A DNA stretch of 33,566 nt from Oscillospiraceae bacterium (lineage in GTDB: Bacteria > Bacillota > Clostridia > Oscillospirales > Oscillospiraceae), in the NCBI GenBank assembly GCA_910574635.1, contig CAJTCG010000030.1:1-33566 (forward strand). The letters run 5' to 3'. The translations under genes and the position numbers were made by a program. The notes beneath the pieces were generated by a model. It did not search any database and was not told where the DNA came from. It saw only the letters and a program-made list of their open reading frames with translations. The stretch's first letter is position 1. Every line of letters begins with the position of its first letter. Shown here in pieces: positions 1-6,164 of the stretch.

Positions 1-144
1 CTGCTGCACTTTCGGCATCTGTTGGAGGAGAAGGGCATCGGCAAGCTGTTTTTTGACGCAATCAACCGCTGCCTGGAGCGGGCTGGACGGATGATGCGGG
101 GCGGCAGCATCGTAGACGCCACTGTAAGGAGACAACGTATTTGA
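1..144 (+). pseudogene. IS5-family transposase fragment, interior piece, 3' truncated
   Basis: Frame 1 is open from the window edge to a TGA at 142-144 and gives 47 residues. The first 41 look like the interior of an IS5-family DDE transposase: an FRHLLEEKGIG segment, then the GGSIVDAT motif, whose Asp is normally the first catalytic residue of that family. Similarity stops right after VDAT (about position 123-126); the next six codons (VRRQRI) look random and end in a stop. The usual continuation (a Ser/Thr-rich stretch followed by the rest of the DDE domain) is missing, so the gene is broken here. The upstream part lies outside the window. Whether the break was caused by prophage insertion or by a deletion cannot be told. 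Confidence 0.75.
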
Positions 145-280
145 GAAATCCGGGATACAACGGGACTGACGGGGGAAGTGGAGGAAACCCCGCGAAGAGA
201 GACGGGAAACCGCCGTAACTAGGGCGGGAAAGTGCGATTTTAGAAATTCATTCTCAGTTATTCTGGGCGGAAACGGCGTC

Positions 281-303
281 GACGACGGTCGGCGTCTTTT
301 TTT
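281..303 (+). terminator. Weak rho-independent terminator
   Basis: GACGAC (281-286) can pair with GGCGTC (291-296) across a 4-base loop, with one mismatch, and seven T residues follow directly (297-303). The stem is short, so the call rests mainly on the T tract. It would stop rightward transcription coming from the broken transposase. Confidence 0.35.
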
Positions 304-375
304 ATGCCCAGGGGCCGCTGGAGGCCGCACGTCGGCGGCGGCGCGGCGCGGCGGGCACCGGCCCGGCTGAACAGG

Positions 376-420
376 AAAACCCCCGGAAAACCGCTTAAAA
401 ACGGCAATCCGGGGGCTTTT
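376..420. terminator. Bidirectional terminator hairpin
   Basis: CCCCCGGA (380-387) pairs perfectly with TCCGGGGG (408-415), and an inner CCG/CGG pair extends the stem. On the plus strand CTTTT follows; on the minus strand the AAAA at 376-379 gives a T run. The hairpin could therefore insulate the flank in both directions. Confidence 0.7.
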
Positions 421-700
421 CTCGATGGCGGGGACGGGCAGGACATTATGGGGGCCACTCGGCCACGCCCCGGAAGTCACAGCAGCAGACCAAGAAGGCG
501 GGGCTTCACGGCCCTTGAGGATAGTATAGCAGGGCGGCAAGGGAAATGCAAGGGGGCCCAGCGTAATAACGCACCGTTAGAGCGTTAGAATTTAGGCCAA
601 AATCGGGCGAACCGGCGCAGATCGGGCCGCTGGCGGCGTTACTTGACCGTTACTCCCCGAGGTGGCTGGTGACGGCATCGGCGGGCCGTGGGGGTCGTTT

Positions 701-805
701 CAATTCTGCAAAACCACAAAACCGCTGAAGAAATGCAGAATTGCCCTATTTTCAACGGCTGGCGGGGCATGGCGGCGGCGAAAAACCGCCGTTTTCAATT
801 CTGCA
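701..805. repeat. Three copies of CAATTCTGCA, candidate transposase end-binding sites
   Basis: The exact 10-mer CAATTCTGCA occurs at 701-710 (plus), 734-743 (minus) and 796-805 (plus). The two plus copies also share a T run in front and an A run behind. Mu has a cluster of three MuA binding sites (L1-L3) at its left end, between the end and the repressor gene, which is where these lie. If copy 1 is L1, a TG dinucleotide at 689-690 could be the prophage terminus, since Mu ends begin with TG. The third copy is also the loop of a CCGTTTTC/GAAAACGG hairpin (789-796/807-814), so a role in terminating the repressor transcript is the alternative. Confidence 0.5.
773..795 (+). terminator. Short GC-rich hairpin with T run
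   Basis: CGGCGG (773-778) pairs with CCGCCG (786-791) around a CGAAAAA loop and is followed by TTTT (792-795). It would stop rightward transcription entering toward the 3' end of the repressor gene. It overlaps a second inverted repeat (789-814) that on the minus strand could end the repressor message. Confidence 0.45.
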
Positions 806-846
806 CGAAAACGGATAATTATTTAACCAAAACAGGCCAAAAAAAT

Positions 847-1341
847 TTAAGCAATCCCGCCCTGACCGCTACCACTTAAATCTGAATCGGCGTCGGTGGC
901 TTTTCGTTTGAGCTTGTCTGCTTTGTATGTCCAGTAGATAGACTCCCTCTTGCGTTCAGCGTATTTCCGATATAGGCAGAATATCTGGTCAAACATATCC
1001 TCCTGGACATGAGATGGCAACAGACGATACATCGCCACAAGGTCAGCCTCCTCATCCTCCAGAGGACTTCCATCGCACATAAGACTTTGCGCTTCTTGTG
1101 CGGCCCTGGAGCCAAGAACAGGCTCGCTATTTTCGCTTGAATCCGAAACGCCTCTACCGTAAACCAGATAGTCCAGAGAGACATTTAGGTAATTAGCGAC
1201 TTTAACCAACTTGTCCAGCCGTGGGCTCTGGGCATCCCATCGCCGGATAACCCCGTTTCCGAGGCCGCAATCTGCCTCCAACTGCTTAAAGTTTGTACCT
1301 CTTTCCTTTACGATTGCCTGTAAACGCTCAACAATAGACAT
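847..1341 (-). CDS. cI-like phage repressor (XRE-family HTH)
   Basis: The protein has 164 residues. The first 60 form a Cro/cI-type helix-turn-helix domain (a QLEADCGLGNGVIRRW turn, then a LDKLVKVANYLNVSLDYLVYG segment typical of XRE repressors). The C-terminal part is charged and helical, with no LexA/cI-type Ser-Lys autoprotease motif visible, so induction by RecA-stimulated self-cleavage is not supported. On the minus strand AAGGAGG lies 8-9 bases before the ATG. It is divergent from the early genes, with a long palindrome and a consensus rightward promoter between them; this is the layout of the Mu c/early switch. A half-site of the palindrome also lies just before its own start codon, suggesting autoregulation. 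Its role as maintenance repressor is inferred from fold and position. Confidence 0.88.
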   Translation of the reverse strand: MSIVERLQAIVKERGTNFKQLEADCGLGNGVIRRWDAQSPRLDKLVKVANYLNVSLDYLVYGRGVSDSSENSEPVLGSRAAQEAQSLMCDGSPLEDEEADLVAMYRLLPSHVQEDMFDQIFCLYRKYAERKRESIYWTYKADKLKRKATDADSDLSGSGQGGIA

Positions 1342-1343
1342 AA

Positions 1344-1400
1344 AGCGATTCCTCCTTAAAAATCGCTATTTACCTATTGACAATTAGGTAGTTAGCGATT
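1344..1400. promoter_or_regulatory. Repressor operator region, 40-bp palindrome plus an extra half-site
   Basis: Positions 1361-1400 form an interrupted palindrome. AATCGCTA (1361-1368) mirrors TAGCGATT (1393-1400), and TACCTA (1371-1376) mirrors TAGGTA (1385-1390). A third half-site, AGCGATT, lies at 1344-1350 beside the repressor start codon. The right arm covers the spacer and the edge of the -10 element of the rightward promoter, so a bound dimer or tetramer would block RNA polymerase. Confidence 0.8.
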
Positions 1401-1405
1401 ATAAT
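1377..1405 (+). promoter_or_regulatory. Early rightward promoter, full sigma-70/sigma-A consensus
   Basis: TTGACA (1377-1382) and TATAAT (1400-1405) are both perfect and separated by exactly 17 bases. Transcription would start near 1412 and run into the early genes from 1485. The promoter is embedded in the repressor palindrome. Confidence 0.88.
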
Positions 1406-1425
1406 TAACGCTGTAAGTCAAAAAC

Positions 1426-1434
1426 TTATCCACA
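1426..1434 (+). promoter_or_regulatory. Perfect DnaA-box match in the early leader
   Basis: TTATCCACA matches the consensus DnaA box exactly and lies about 15 bases downstream of the predicted early transcription start. A single 9-mer can occur by chance, so a role is not established. Confidence 0.35.
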
Positions 1435-1484
1435 AACAAGCATAACACAAAAACCCGAGGCGCACAACAGGAAAGGAGCAACAG

Positions 1485-1730
1485 ATGAAAATCACAAAAA
1501 TGGATAACGAGCAAAACGTGAAGTTCATGTCAGACCCCGAGCGGCTGGCGGCTGAACAACGGATGCGCGATCTCGTCAAGCACATCCAGGCAAGCGTAAA
1601 GACCGACGGGAGCGCGGAGTATTACCTCACCGTCCTACCTCCGATATTGAAACAGCTCGAGGAAGCCCGCCAAAACCTCGCCACGATTGAGGTGAAGGTA
1701 CAGGACCGAATTTTGGGACTAATCAAATAA
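1485..1730 (+). CDS. Small early protein, unknown
   Basis: This 81-residue, mostly helical, charged protein is the first gene after the early promoter. AAAGGAG lies about 8 bases before the ATG. There is no cysteine cluster, membrane segment or recognisable HTH. The C-terminal half (LPPILKQLEEARQNLATIEVKVQDRILGLI) has regularly spaced hydrophobics that could form a coiled coil. I do not recognise the family. Position suggests an early phage function such as modulation of the lysis-lysogeny switch or of the host, but nothing in the sequence shows which. Confidence 0.7.
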   Translation: MKITKMDNEQNVKFMSDPERLAAEQRMRDLVKHIQASVKTDGSAEYYLTVLPPILKQLEEARQNLATIEVKVQDRILGLIK

Positions 1731-1736
1731 GCCGAA

Positions 1737-1752
1737 ACGCCCGGGAGGGCGT
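1737..1752 (+). other. Small GC hairpin between early genes
   Basis: ACGCCC (1737-1742) pairs with GGGCGT (1747-1752) around a GGGA loop, just after the stop of the first early gene. There is no T run, so it is more likely an RNA-stabilising or processing hairpin than a terminator. Confidence 0.35.
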
Positions 1753-1815
1753 CGCCGGGGGGAGCCCTACCCGGCCTGACGATGGCAGGGCACACAGAAA
1801 GGAAGGATATGCAGA

Positions 1816-2673
1816 ATGAGAAAACTGAAGAAAATCAACGGCTATCTGGTCGTCCGGTTCAACGACCGGGAGAAGCGCGAGTATGAGGGCACCGGCCTGG
1901 GCAACTTCGGCGTGATCGACGCCGAGCTCTACACCGGCATCCTGGACGTCGACCGGAGCGTCATGGAGTACGACGACGCCGAGACCCTGGAGATCGCGCT
2001 GGAACAGGCCCGGGGCCTGGAGTCCGAGCTGGACGTGGTGGAGCCAGAGGTGAAGATCACGGTCATCATCGAGGGCGAGACCGAGGTCAGCGAGGAGGAC
2101 GTGGAGCCAGAGAGCCTGTTCAAAGGGCACCAGGCCACGCTGGAGGCTCAGCTCAAGCATGGGCCGCACCTCGACCTTGACCCCCTCACCGCCGCCCATG
2201 AGCTCCACGGCTACGCCAAGGCCCTGGAAGACCTGGGCATGGTCGACGGCCACGACGAGCGGTTCCTGGTGGAGCGGGATACCTTCGGTGCGATGGCCCC
2301 GTCGCCCGACCAGCAGGAGGTGGTGAGAGACTGCGTCAACGGTAAGGAGAACACTCCGCCTACAGAAGGGTTGAGGGCCGAGCGAGATACCTTCATGAAT
2401 CTCGACCCGAGCACGAAGAGTAAGCCTATGACGAGGAAGGTTTACGCTTTAGGAAAATTACTGGAGAACGATTGCCCGGAAAACGACTGCCGCATTTACC
2501 TTAATATCTTCCGCATGGCGAAGTCACTTGATACCGCCCTTGACGGGTTCAACGCCTCCAGCTATCCCGCCCAGGTGCTGCGGAGCGACCTCCGGCAACA
2601 TCTCAGAGAGCTCCGGCGGATGTACCATGAAAACCACGTTGTCCAGCAGTATAAGGAGGGGATGAAGAAATGA
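1816..2673 (+). CDS. Acidic early phage protein, unknown
   Basis: The 285-residue product begins after GAAAGGAAGG and has no recognised domain. The N-terminal 70 residues (NGYLVVRFNDREKREYEG...GVIDAELYTGILDVDRS) look like a small beta-rich domain. Residues about 70-110 are strongly acidic. A short sequence is duplicated: a VERDTFGAM...PSP stretch recurs as AERDTFMNL...PST about 40 residues later. The last 80 residues are helical and are encoded by less GC-rich DNA, hinting at a fusion of two parts. It overlaps the next gene by ATGA, so the two are translationally coupled. Function unknown. Confidence 0.7.
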   Translation: MRKLKKINGYLVVRFNDREKREYEGTGLGNFGVIDAELYTGILDVDRSVMEYDDAETLEIALEQARGLESELDVVEPEVKITVIIEGETEVSEEDVEPESLFKGHQATLEAQLKHGPHLDLDPLTAAHELHGYAKALEDLGMVDGHDERFLVERDTFGAMAPSPDQQEVVRDCVNGKENTPPTEGLRAERDTFMNLDPSTKSKPMTRKVYALGKLLENDCPENDCRIYLNIFRMAKSLDTALDGFNASSYPAQVLRSDLRQHLRELRRMYHENHVVQQYKEGMKK

Positions 2674-3077
2674 CAGGTTTTGAATTTCTCAGATCCACCG
2701 GCACCACGGTGGAGCAGATCGCGGACATCATTGCGGAGCACTGCCCACCCGTCACCCCCGAACACTGCGACAAGCTCTCCTGCCGGGAGTGCTGGTTGGC
2801 ATGGCTGGCCACCGGCGAATCCGAAACGCCTCGTAGCGCAAGCGTTTTGCTCCCCAAAGGAGAAGGGGCACCTGAGAAGCAGGTACCCCTTGAGTGGGAA
2901 CAACGGTATGTTACCCCTGGTGGCATCAGAGTAAATGGAAAGCGATATAGCAGCCGTGAGCTTATGGCCTACATCGGCGACATCATTCTTATTAAATATG
3001 TACCTGAAACTGTTGTCGCCAAAACAAGCCAAGGGAGAGACCTTGGTGAGCTCACTCAGTATCAATGTCAGGAGTGA
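2670..3077 (+). CDS. Early protein with Cys cluster and Mu-transposase C-terminal-like segment
   Basis: The protein has 135 residues. The first half carries a Cys/His-rich stretch (HCPP...EHCDKLSCRECW) that could bind zinc. The second half, about residues 80-115 (YVTPGGIRVNGKRYSSRELM followed by YIGDIILIKYVPE), resembles the beta-barrel near the C terminus of MuA-type transposases. The same pattern is in this phage's own transposase at about residues 523-556: VT, then GI, a G..Y step, an EL, and a basic strand ending in IK. It may be a free-standing DNA-binding or regulatory relative of the transposase. This is a by-eye resemblance. Its start overlaps the preceding stop (ATGA), and its 3' end overlaps a convergent gene by 26 bases. 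Confidence 0.65.
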   Translation: MTGFEFLRSTGTTVEQIADIIAEHCPPVTPEHCDKLSCRECWLAWLATGESETPRSASVLLPKGEGAPEKQVPLEWEQRYVTPGGIRVNGKRYSSRELMAYIGDIILIKYVPETVVAKTSQGRDLGELTQYQCQE

Positions 3078-3327
3078 AATCAACAACAGTTGGTTCAAAT
3101 TCTTCATCATAATTTTTCGTATGAAGATTTACAAACCATTTATTTACTTCCTGACAGGCTGAAATCCACTCTGCCTGTGTAACGATACCCTTGTCCATTA
3201 GAAGCTTGAGAATCACACGCGCCCCAAATTCGTGGGAGAATATAGACATTGTCAACCCCTCGACAAATGGCGTCTTCGCAATTTCCTCCACAAACTTGTC
3301 GCGCTGAGATTTTCCCTTATTTCCCAT
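3052..3327 (-). CDS. Leftward small gene inside the early region, unknown
   Basis: This minus-strand frame of 91 residues starts MGNKGKSQRDKF and has a good ribosome site on its own strand (GGAGGGGGTGAG, about 8 bases before the ATG). The frame is open much further upstream, but only the part from 3327 has this start signal. The product is amphipathic and helical, with acidic C-terminal residues (EEFEPTVVDFTPDIDTE). It points against all its neighbours and overlaps the 3' end of the 2670-3077 gene by 26 bases, so the two messages would be antisense to each other. It could be a lysogeny-expressed (moron-like) gene. No family recognised. Confidence 0.6.
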   Translation of the reverse strand: MGNKGKSQRDKFVEEIAKTPFVEGLTMSIFSHEFGARVILKLLMDKGIVTQAEWISACQEVNKWFVNLHTKNYDEEFEPTVVDFTPDIDTE

Positions 3328-3405
3328 TTTAACACTCACCCCCTCCCCGGGCAGGAGCCCAGCTCTATTGTACCAGCCCGGGGAGGAAAAGGAAAGGAGC
3401 GCAGC

Positions 3406-3810
3406 ATGGAAAAGACCCAGAAACTTGAGGCGGCATGGTGGTGGGCGCGGAACGCCCGGCTTGAAGCCCTCCGCCAGAAGCGGGAGGAGTACGGCGATCC
3501 GCGCAACCCTCTCCGGGCCCTCCCGGGTCGTGAGGCGGAGTTTGAAGCTGCCACCGAGCTCTCCCAGAGCATGGGCGTCATCCTCAAGGCCCTGGAGCGG
3601 GAGATCACCAGGGCCCGGGGGGAGGCGGTGAAGCACAAGGCCCTCCGGCTCTGGGATGTGGCCCGGGGCTTCGGGCGGGCGTCGCTGGCCACGCTGGGCG
3701 TCGCCGCCGTGTTTATCACGGTCGGAGCCCCAGACCCCATCACCCAGGCGTCGGCGGTCATCGGCACCAGCCTCTCGCTGGGCTGGGCACTCAAAATCGC
3801 CTGGAAGTAG
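3406..3810 (+). CDS. Early protein with hydrophobic C terminus, unknown
   Basis: I take the ATG at 3406 because AAAGGAG lies just before it; the longer open frame from 3232 has no such signal and overlaps the leftward gene's start. The 134-residue product has a Trp/Arg-rich helical N terminus, a central helix (EAATELSQSMGVILKALERE) and two hydrophobic stretches near residues 92-130, so it may sit in or on the membrane. The gene opens the second early block, which then runs through the Ner-like gene and the transposase without a large gap. I do not recognise a family. Confidence 0.65.
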   Translation: MEKTQKLEAAWWWARNARLEALRQKREEYGDPRNPLRALPGREAEFEAATELSQSMGVILKALEREITRARGEAVKHKALRLWDVARGFGRASLATLGVAAVFITVGAPDPITQASAVIGTSLSLGWALKIAWK

Positions 3811-3844
3811 TTCTAAGACCCACATCGCAGAAAGGAGGACGGCG

Positions 3845-4066
3845 ATGAAGAGCAGCAACACCCTCACCCCCTTCGGCAAGCTGGTGGTCAAGGCCCTGGT
3901 TGACCAGGACATGACCAAGACGGAGCTGGCCGGTCAGGTCGGCACCTCACCGCAGCACCTGAGCCGCATTCTACACGGGACGCGCCCCGGGGGAAAGCAC
4001 ATCCCGGCGATCGTCGCCGCCCTCGCCCTCGACCCCCGGAAGGTGGAGAAGGCGAGGGCCGCATAA
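3845..4066 (+). CDS. Ner/Cro-like HTH regulator
   Basis: The 73-residue product is almost entirely one helix-turn-helix domain (MTKTELAGQVGTSPQHLSRI, then a conserved IPAIVAALALD helix). AAAGGAGG stands about 7 bases before the ATG at 3845; the longer frame from 3656 lies in the previous gene and lacks a start signal. It sits just before the MuA-like transposase, the place where Mu carries ner, whose small HTH product turns down early and repressor transcription. Size, fold and place fit that role; target sites are not identified. Confidence 0.78.
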   Translation: MKSSNTLTPFGKLVVKALVDQDMTKTELAGQVGTSPQHLSRILHGTRPGGKHIPAIVAALALDPRKVEKARAA

Positions 4067-4087
4067 CAGCGGAAGGGAGGGACGGCA

Positions 4088-6154
4088 GTGCAGGACGCAT
4101 ATATCACGCTGGAGGAGGCCGCAGCCTTTGAGGGCATCACCTACAAGGGGCTGACCTCAAGGATTGCCCGCAACCCCAAGCAGTACGACACCAAGACCCA
4201 GGCCCGCGAGGGCGGCGGCAAAGATCAGGTATTGATCTCCGTCGCCTCCCTGACGGCTAAGGCGCGGAAGGCGTGGCGGGCCACCCAGAAAGTAGACGGG
4301 AGGGATGTCATCATAGACCGCAGAGCAACGGAGGCGGCTCCCTGGTATGTGACCGCCGACCTCAATCATTACATAGACGGTCACAAGAAGGCATATTACG
4401 AGGCCGTCGAAGCGGCCCGCGTGGTGCAGGAATTCATCGACTACGCCGGGCCGGAGAAGCGCACCGACCTCGCCGCCCGGCTCGCCGTGGGGCTGGGGGT
4501 CAGCCCACAGAGCTTCTACCGCTACCAGACACAGGTGCTGGAGGCCAACGCCTGGGCCCTAAAGCTGGAGCGGGAGGACGGGCAGAGCCGGGATTACTTC
4601 CGGGCCCTGGCCCTCTGCCGGAAGCCGAAGGCGGCGGACACCTTCCCAAGCCTGACCCCGGAGCAGCGGGCGCTCATTGAGAACATCTGGTTCGACAATC
4701 AGTTCGCCGCCAACCTGGGCACCCGGGAGATGCTGTATGTGAAATTCGAGGAGATCGCCCGGGAGCGCGGCTGGGAGGACTACCCTTCCAACAAGACGGT
4801 GGGCCGGTATATCAACTACCTCATGAGCACCAGGGGCGCGGCCTCCACCCAGTATCTTGCCGCTAACGGAGAACGGGAATGGCGGAACAAGATGCAGCTC
4901 AAAGGTAAACGGGATGCCAGTACCCTGGAGGTCATGGAGCTCCTGGTGGGCGACGAGCACACCTTCGACCTCTGGGTACAGTACACCGCCCCCAACGGCA
5001 AGGTCAAGGCCGTCCGCCCGGTATTGGTGGCATGGATGGATATGCGGAGCCGGGACATCCTGGGCGATGTGATCTGCGTAAAGGCCAACGGCGACACCCT
5101 GAAGGAGTCCCTGGTGAAAACGATTTACACGGCGGGCGTCCCGAAGCGGCTGCTCATCGACAACGGCAAGGACTACACTAAGCAGGAGCTCACCGGCCAG
5201 AATCGGAAGAACCGGCGCATCGACTTCGACTTCGACGCCGAAACCATGGGCTTCTATCAGAGCATCGGCATCCAGGGCGTCGATCGAGCCCTCCCCTATC
5301 AGGCGTGGGTCAAGGCGGTGGAGCGGTTGTTCGGCAGGGTCTGCTCCCAGTTCTCCAAGTGGTTCGCATCATACACCGGCACCCTGACCGGCTCCAAGAC
5401 CTACGCCAAGCGGCACAAGGATATCGAGGGCATGCTGGAGCGCGGGGAACTGCTGACCATGGAGGAGTTCTACGAGAAATGGACGGAATGGAAGGAGCTG
5501 CACTACCGTACCCGAAAGCACCGGGGCCTGACGGCCGCCAAAGAGAAGTGGGTCACCCCGGGCGACCTGTTTGCCCACGGCCCCCGCTATGAAAAGGCGG
5601 CACCGCCCAGGGAGTATGCGGCGATGCTGCTCATGAAGGCGGACACGGCCCGCGTGACCAGCCAGGGCATCACTAAGTTCGGAGTCCTCTACACCGACTA
5701 CGAGCTCTGCTTCTGGAAGGACAAGAAGGTCAAAATCAAGTGGGACATCGATGACGTTTCCAAGCTCTACGTCTACGACCTGGAAGGCCGTAAGATATGC
5801 GAGGCGGTCTCTGCCGAGGTGCTGGGCTACGGAGAGAAATGCTCGCAGGAGGTGCTGCAAAAGCTCATGCGGAACAAGAACCGGCAATATCACGAAACCA
5901 GGGACGCGCTGGAGGACTTCACTACCCCTTACGAGGCGCGGCTTGAACAGGGCCGTCCCTCCGATGCTGTGGGCAAGCTTGACCTCATGATCGGCCACGC
6001 GCCCGCCAGCAAGGTGATTACTCTCCCGACAGACAAGGAATATCGCGGTGAAGTCGCCGCTCGAGGCAGGAAGAAGCGCAGTAAAGCCGGGGACGAGTTC
6101 CTGGCGGCAAAGGGCGAGAGCGTCCTGGACAGACTGCGGGCTATCAACGAATAG
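4088..6154 (+). CDS. Mu-type DDE transposase (MuA-like)
   Basis: The 688-residue product is close in length to MuA (663). It starts with GTG after GGGAGGGACGG. Residues about 5-62 form the Mu-type N-terminal DNA-binding domain (YITLEEAAAFEGITYKGL). The catalytic core has the acidic triad at D289 (VGDEHTFD), D358 (LLIDNG) and E412 (WVKAVERLFGR), with spacings close to MuA's D269/D336/E392. Residues about 523-570 match the C-terminal beta-barrel, and the basic tail (about 658-688) would be the part that contacts the MuB-like ATPase and ClpX in Mu. The enzyme pairs the prophage ends, nicks them and joins them to target DNA during integration and replicative transposition. All triad residues are present, so it should be active. 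Confidence 0.95.
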   Translation: MQDAYITLEEAAAFEGITYKGLTSRIARNPKQYDTKTQAREGGGKDQVLISVASLTAKARKAWRATQKVDGRDVIIDRRATEAAPWYVTADLNHYIDGHKKAYYEAVEAARVVQEFIDYAGPEKRTDLAARLAVGLGVSPQSFYRYQTQVLEANAWALKLEREDGQSRDYFRALALCRKPKAADTFPSLTPEQRALIENIWFDNQFAANLGTREMLYVKFEEIARERGWEDYPSNKTVGRYINYLMSTRGAASTQYLAANGEREWRNKMQLKGKRDASTLEVMELLVGDEHTFDLWVQYTAPNGKVKAVRPVLVAWMDMRSRDILGDVICVKANGDTLKESLVKTIYTAGVPKRLLIDNGKDYTKQELTGQNRKNRRIDFDFDAETMGFYQSIGIQGVDRALPYQAWVKAVERLFGRVCSQFSKWFASYTGTLTGSKTYAKRHKDIEGMLERGELLTMEEFYEKWTEWKELHYRTRKHRGLTAAKEKWVTPGDLFAHGPRYEKAAPPREYAAMLLMKADTARVTSQGITKFGVLYTDYELCFWKDKKVKIKWDIDDVSKLYVYDLEGRKICEAVSAEVLGYGEKCSQEVLQKLMRNKNRQYHETRDALEDFTTPYEARLEQGRPSDAVGKLDLMIGHAPASKVITLPTDKEYRGEVAARGRKKRSKAGDEFLAAKGESVLDRLRAINE

Positions 6155-6164
6155 GAGGAACATC

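Larger units (their letters stand above)
145..688. other. Gene-poor left flank
   Basis: No convincing gene is visible in this 540-base stretch. Open frames exist on both strands (for example 304-588 plus and 258-458 minus), but they run through terminator hairpins, lack good ribosome sites and have low-complexity Arg/Pro/Gly-rich translations typical of GC-rich noncoding DNA. It holds two hairpins, near 281-303 and 376-420. The CGTTA pentamer is crowded at about 565-656, on both strands. It may be host DNA or the outermost noncoding part of the prophage. Confidence 0.5.

Noticed and set aside
124..140. Prophage left end at the TG directly after the transposase break
   Set aside because: Tempting because the break is sharp, but no repeated end sites are seen near it and no matching right end is in the window. 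The 689 site, next to repeated motifs, fits better; neither is proven.
145..260. Possible group II intron boundary because of a GTGCGA at about 231
   Set aside because: No domain V-like hairpin, no reverse transcriptase frame and no following intron structure were found.
304..588. Plus-strand frame of 94 codons in the left flank
   Set aside because: It passes through a perfect terminator hairpin (380-415), is Arg/Pro-rich and has no ribosome site.
688..879. Plus-strand frame of 63 codons
   Set aside because: It covers the repeated CAATTCTGCA sites and a terminator and runs into the repressor 3' end; no ribosome site.
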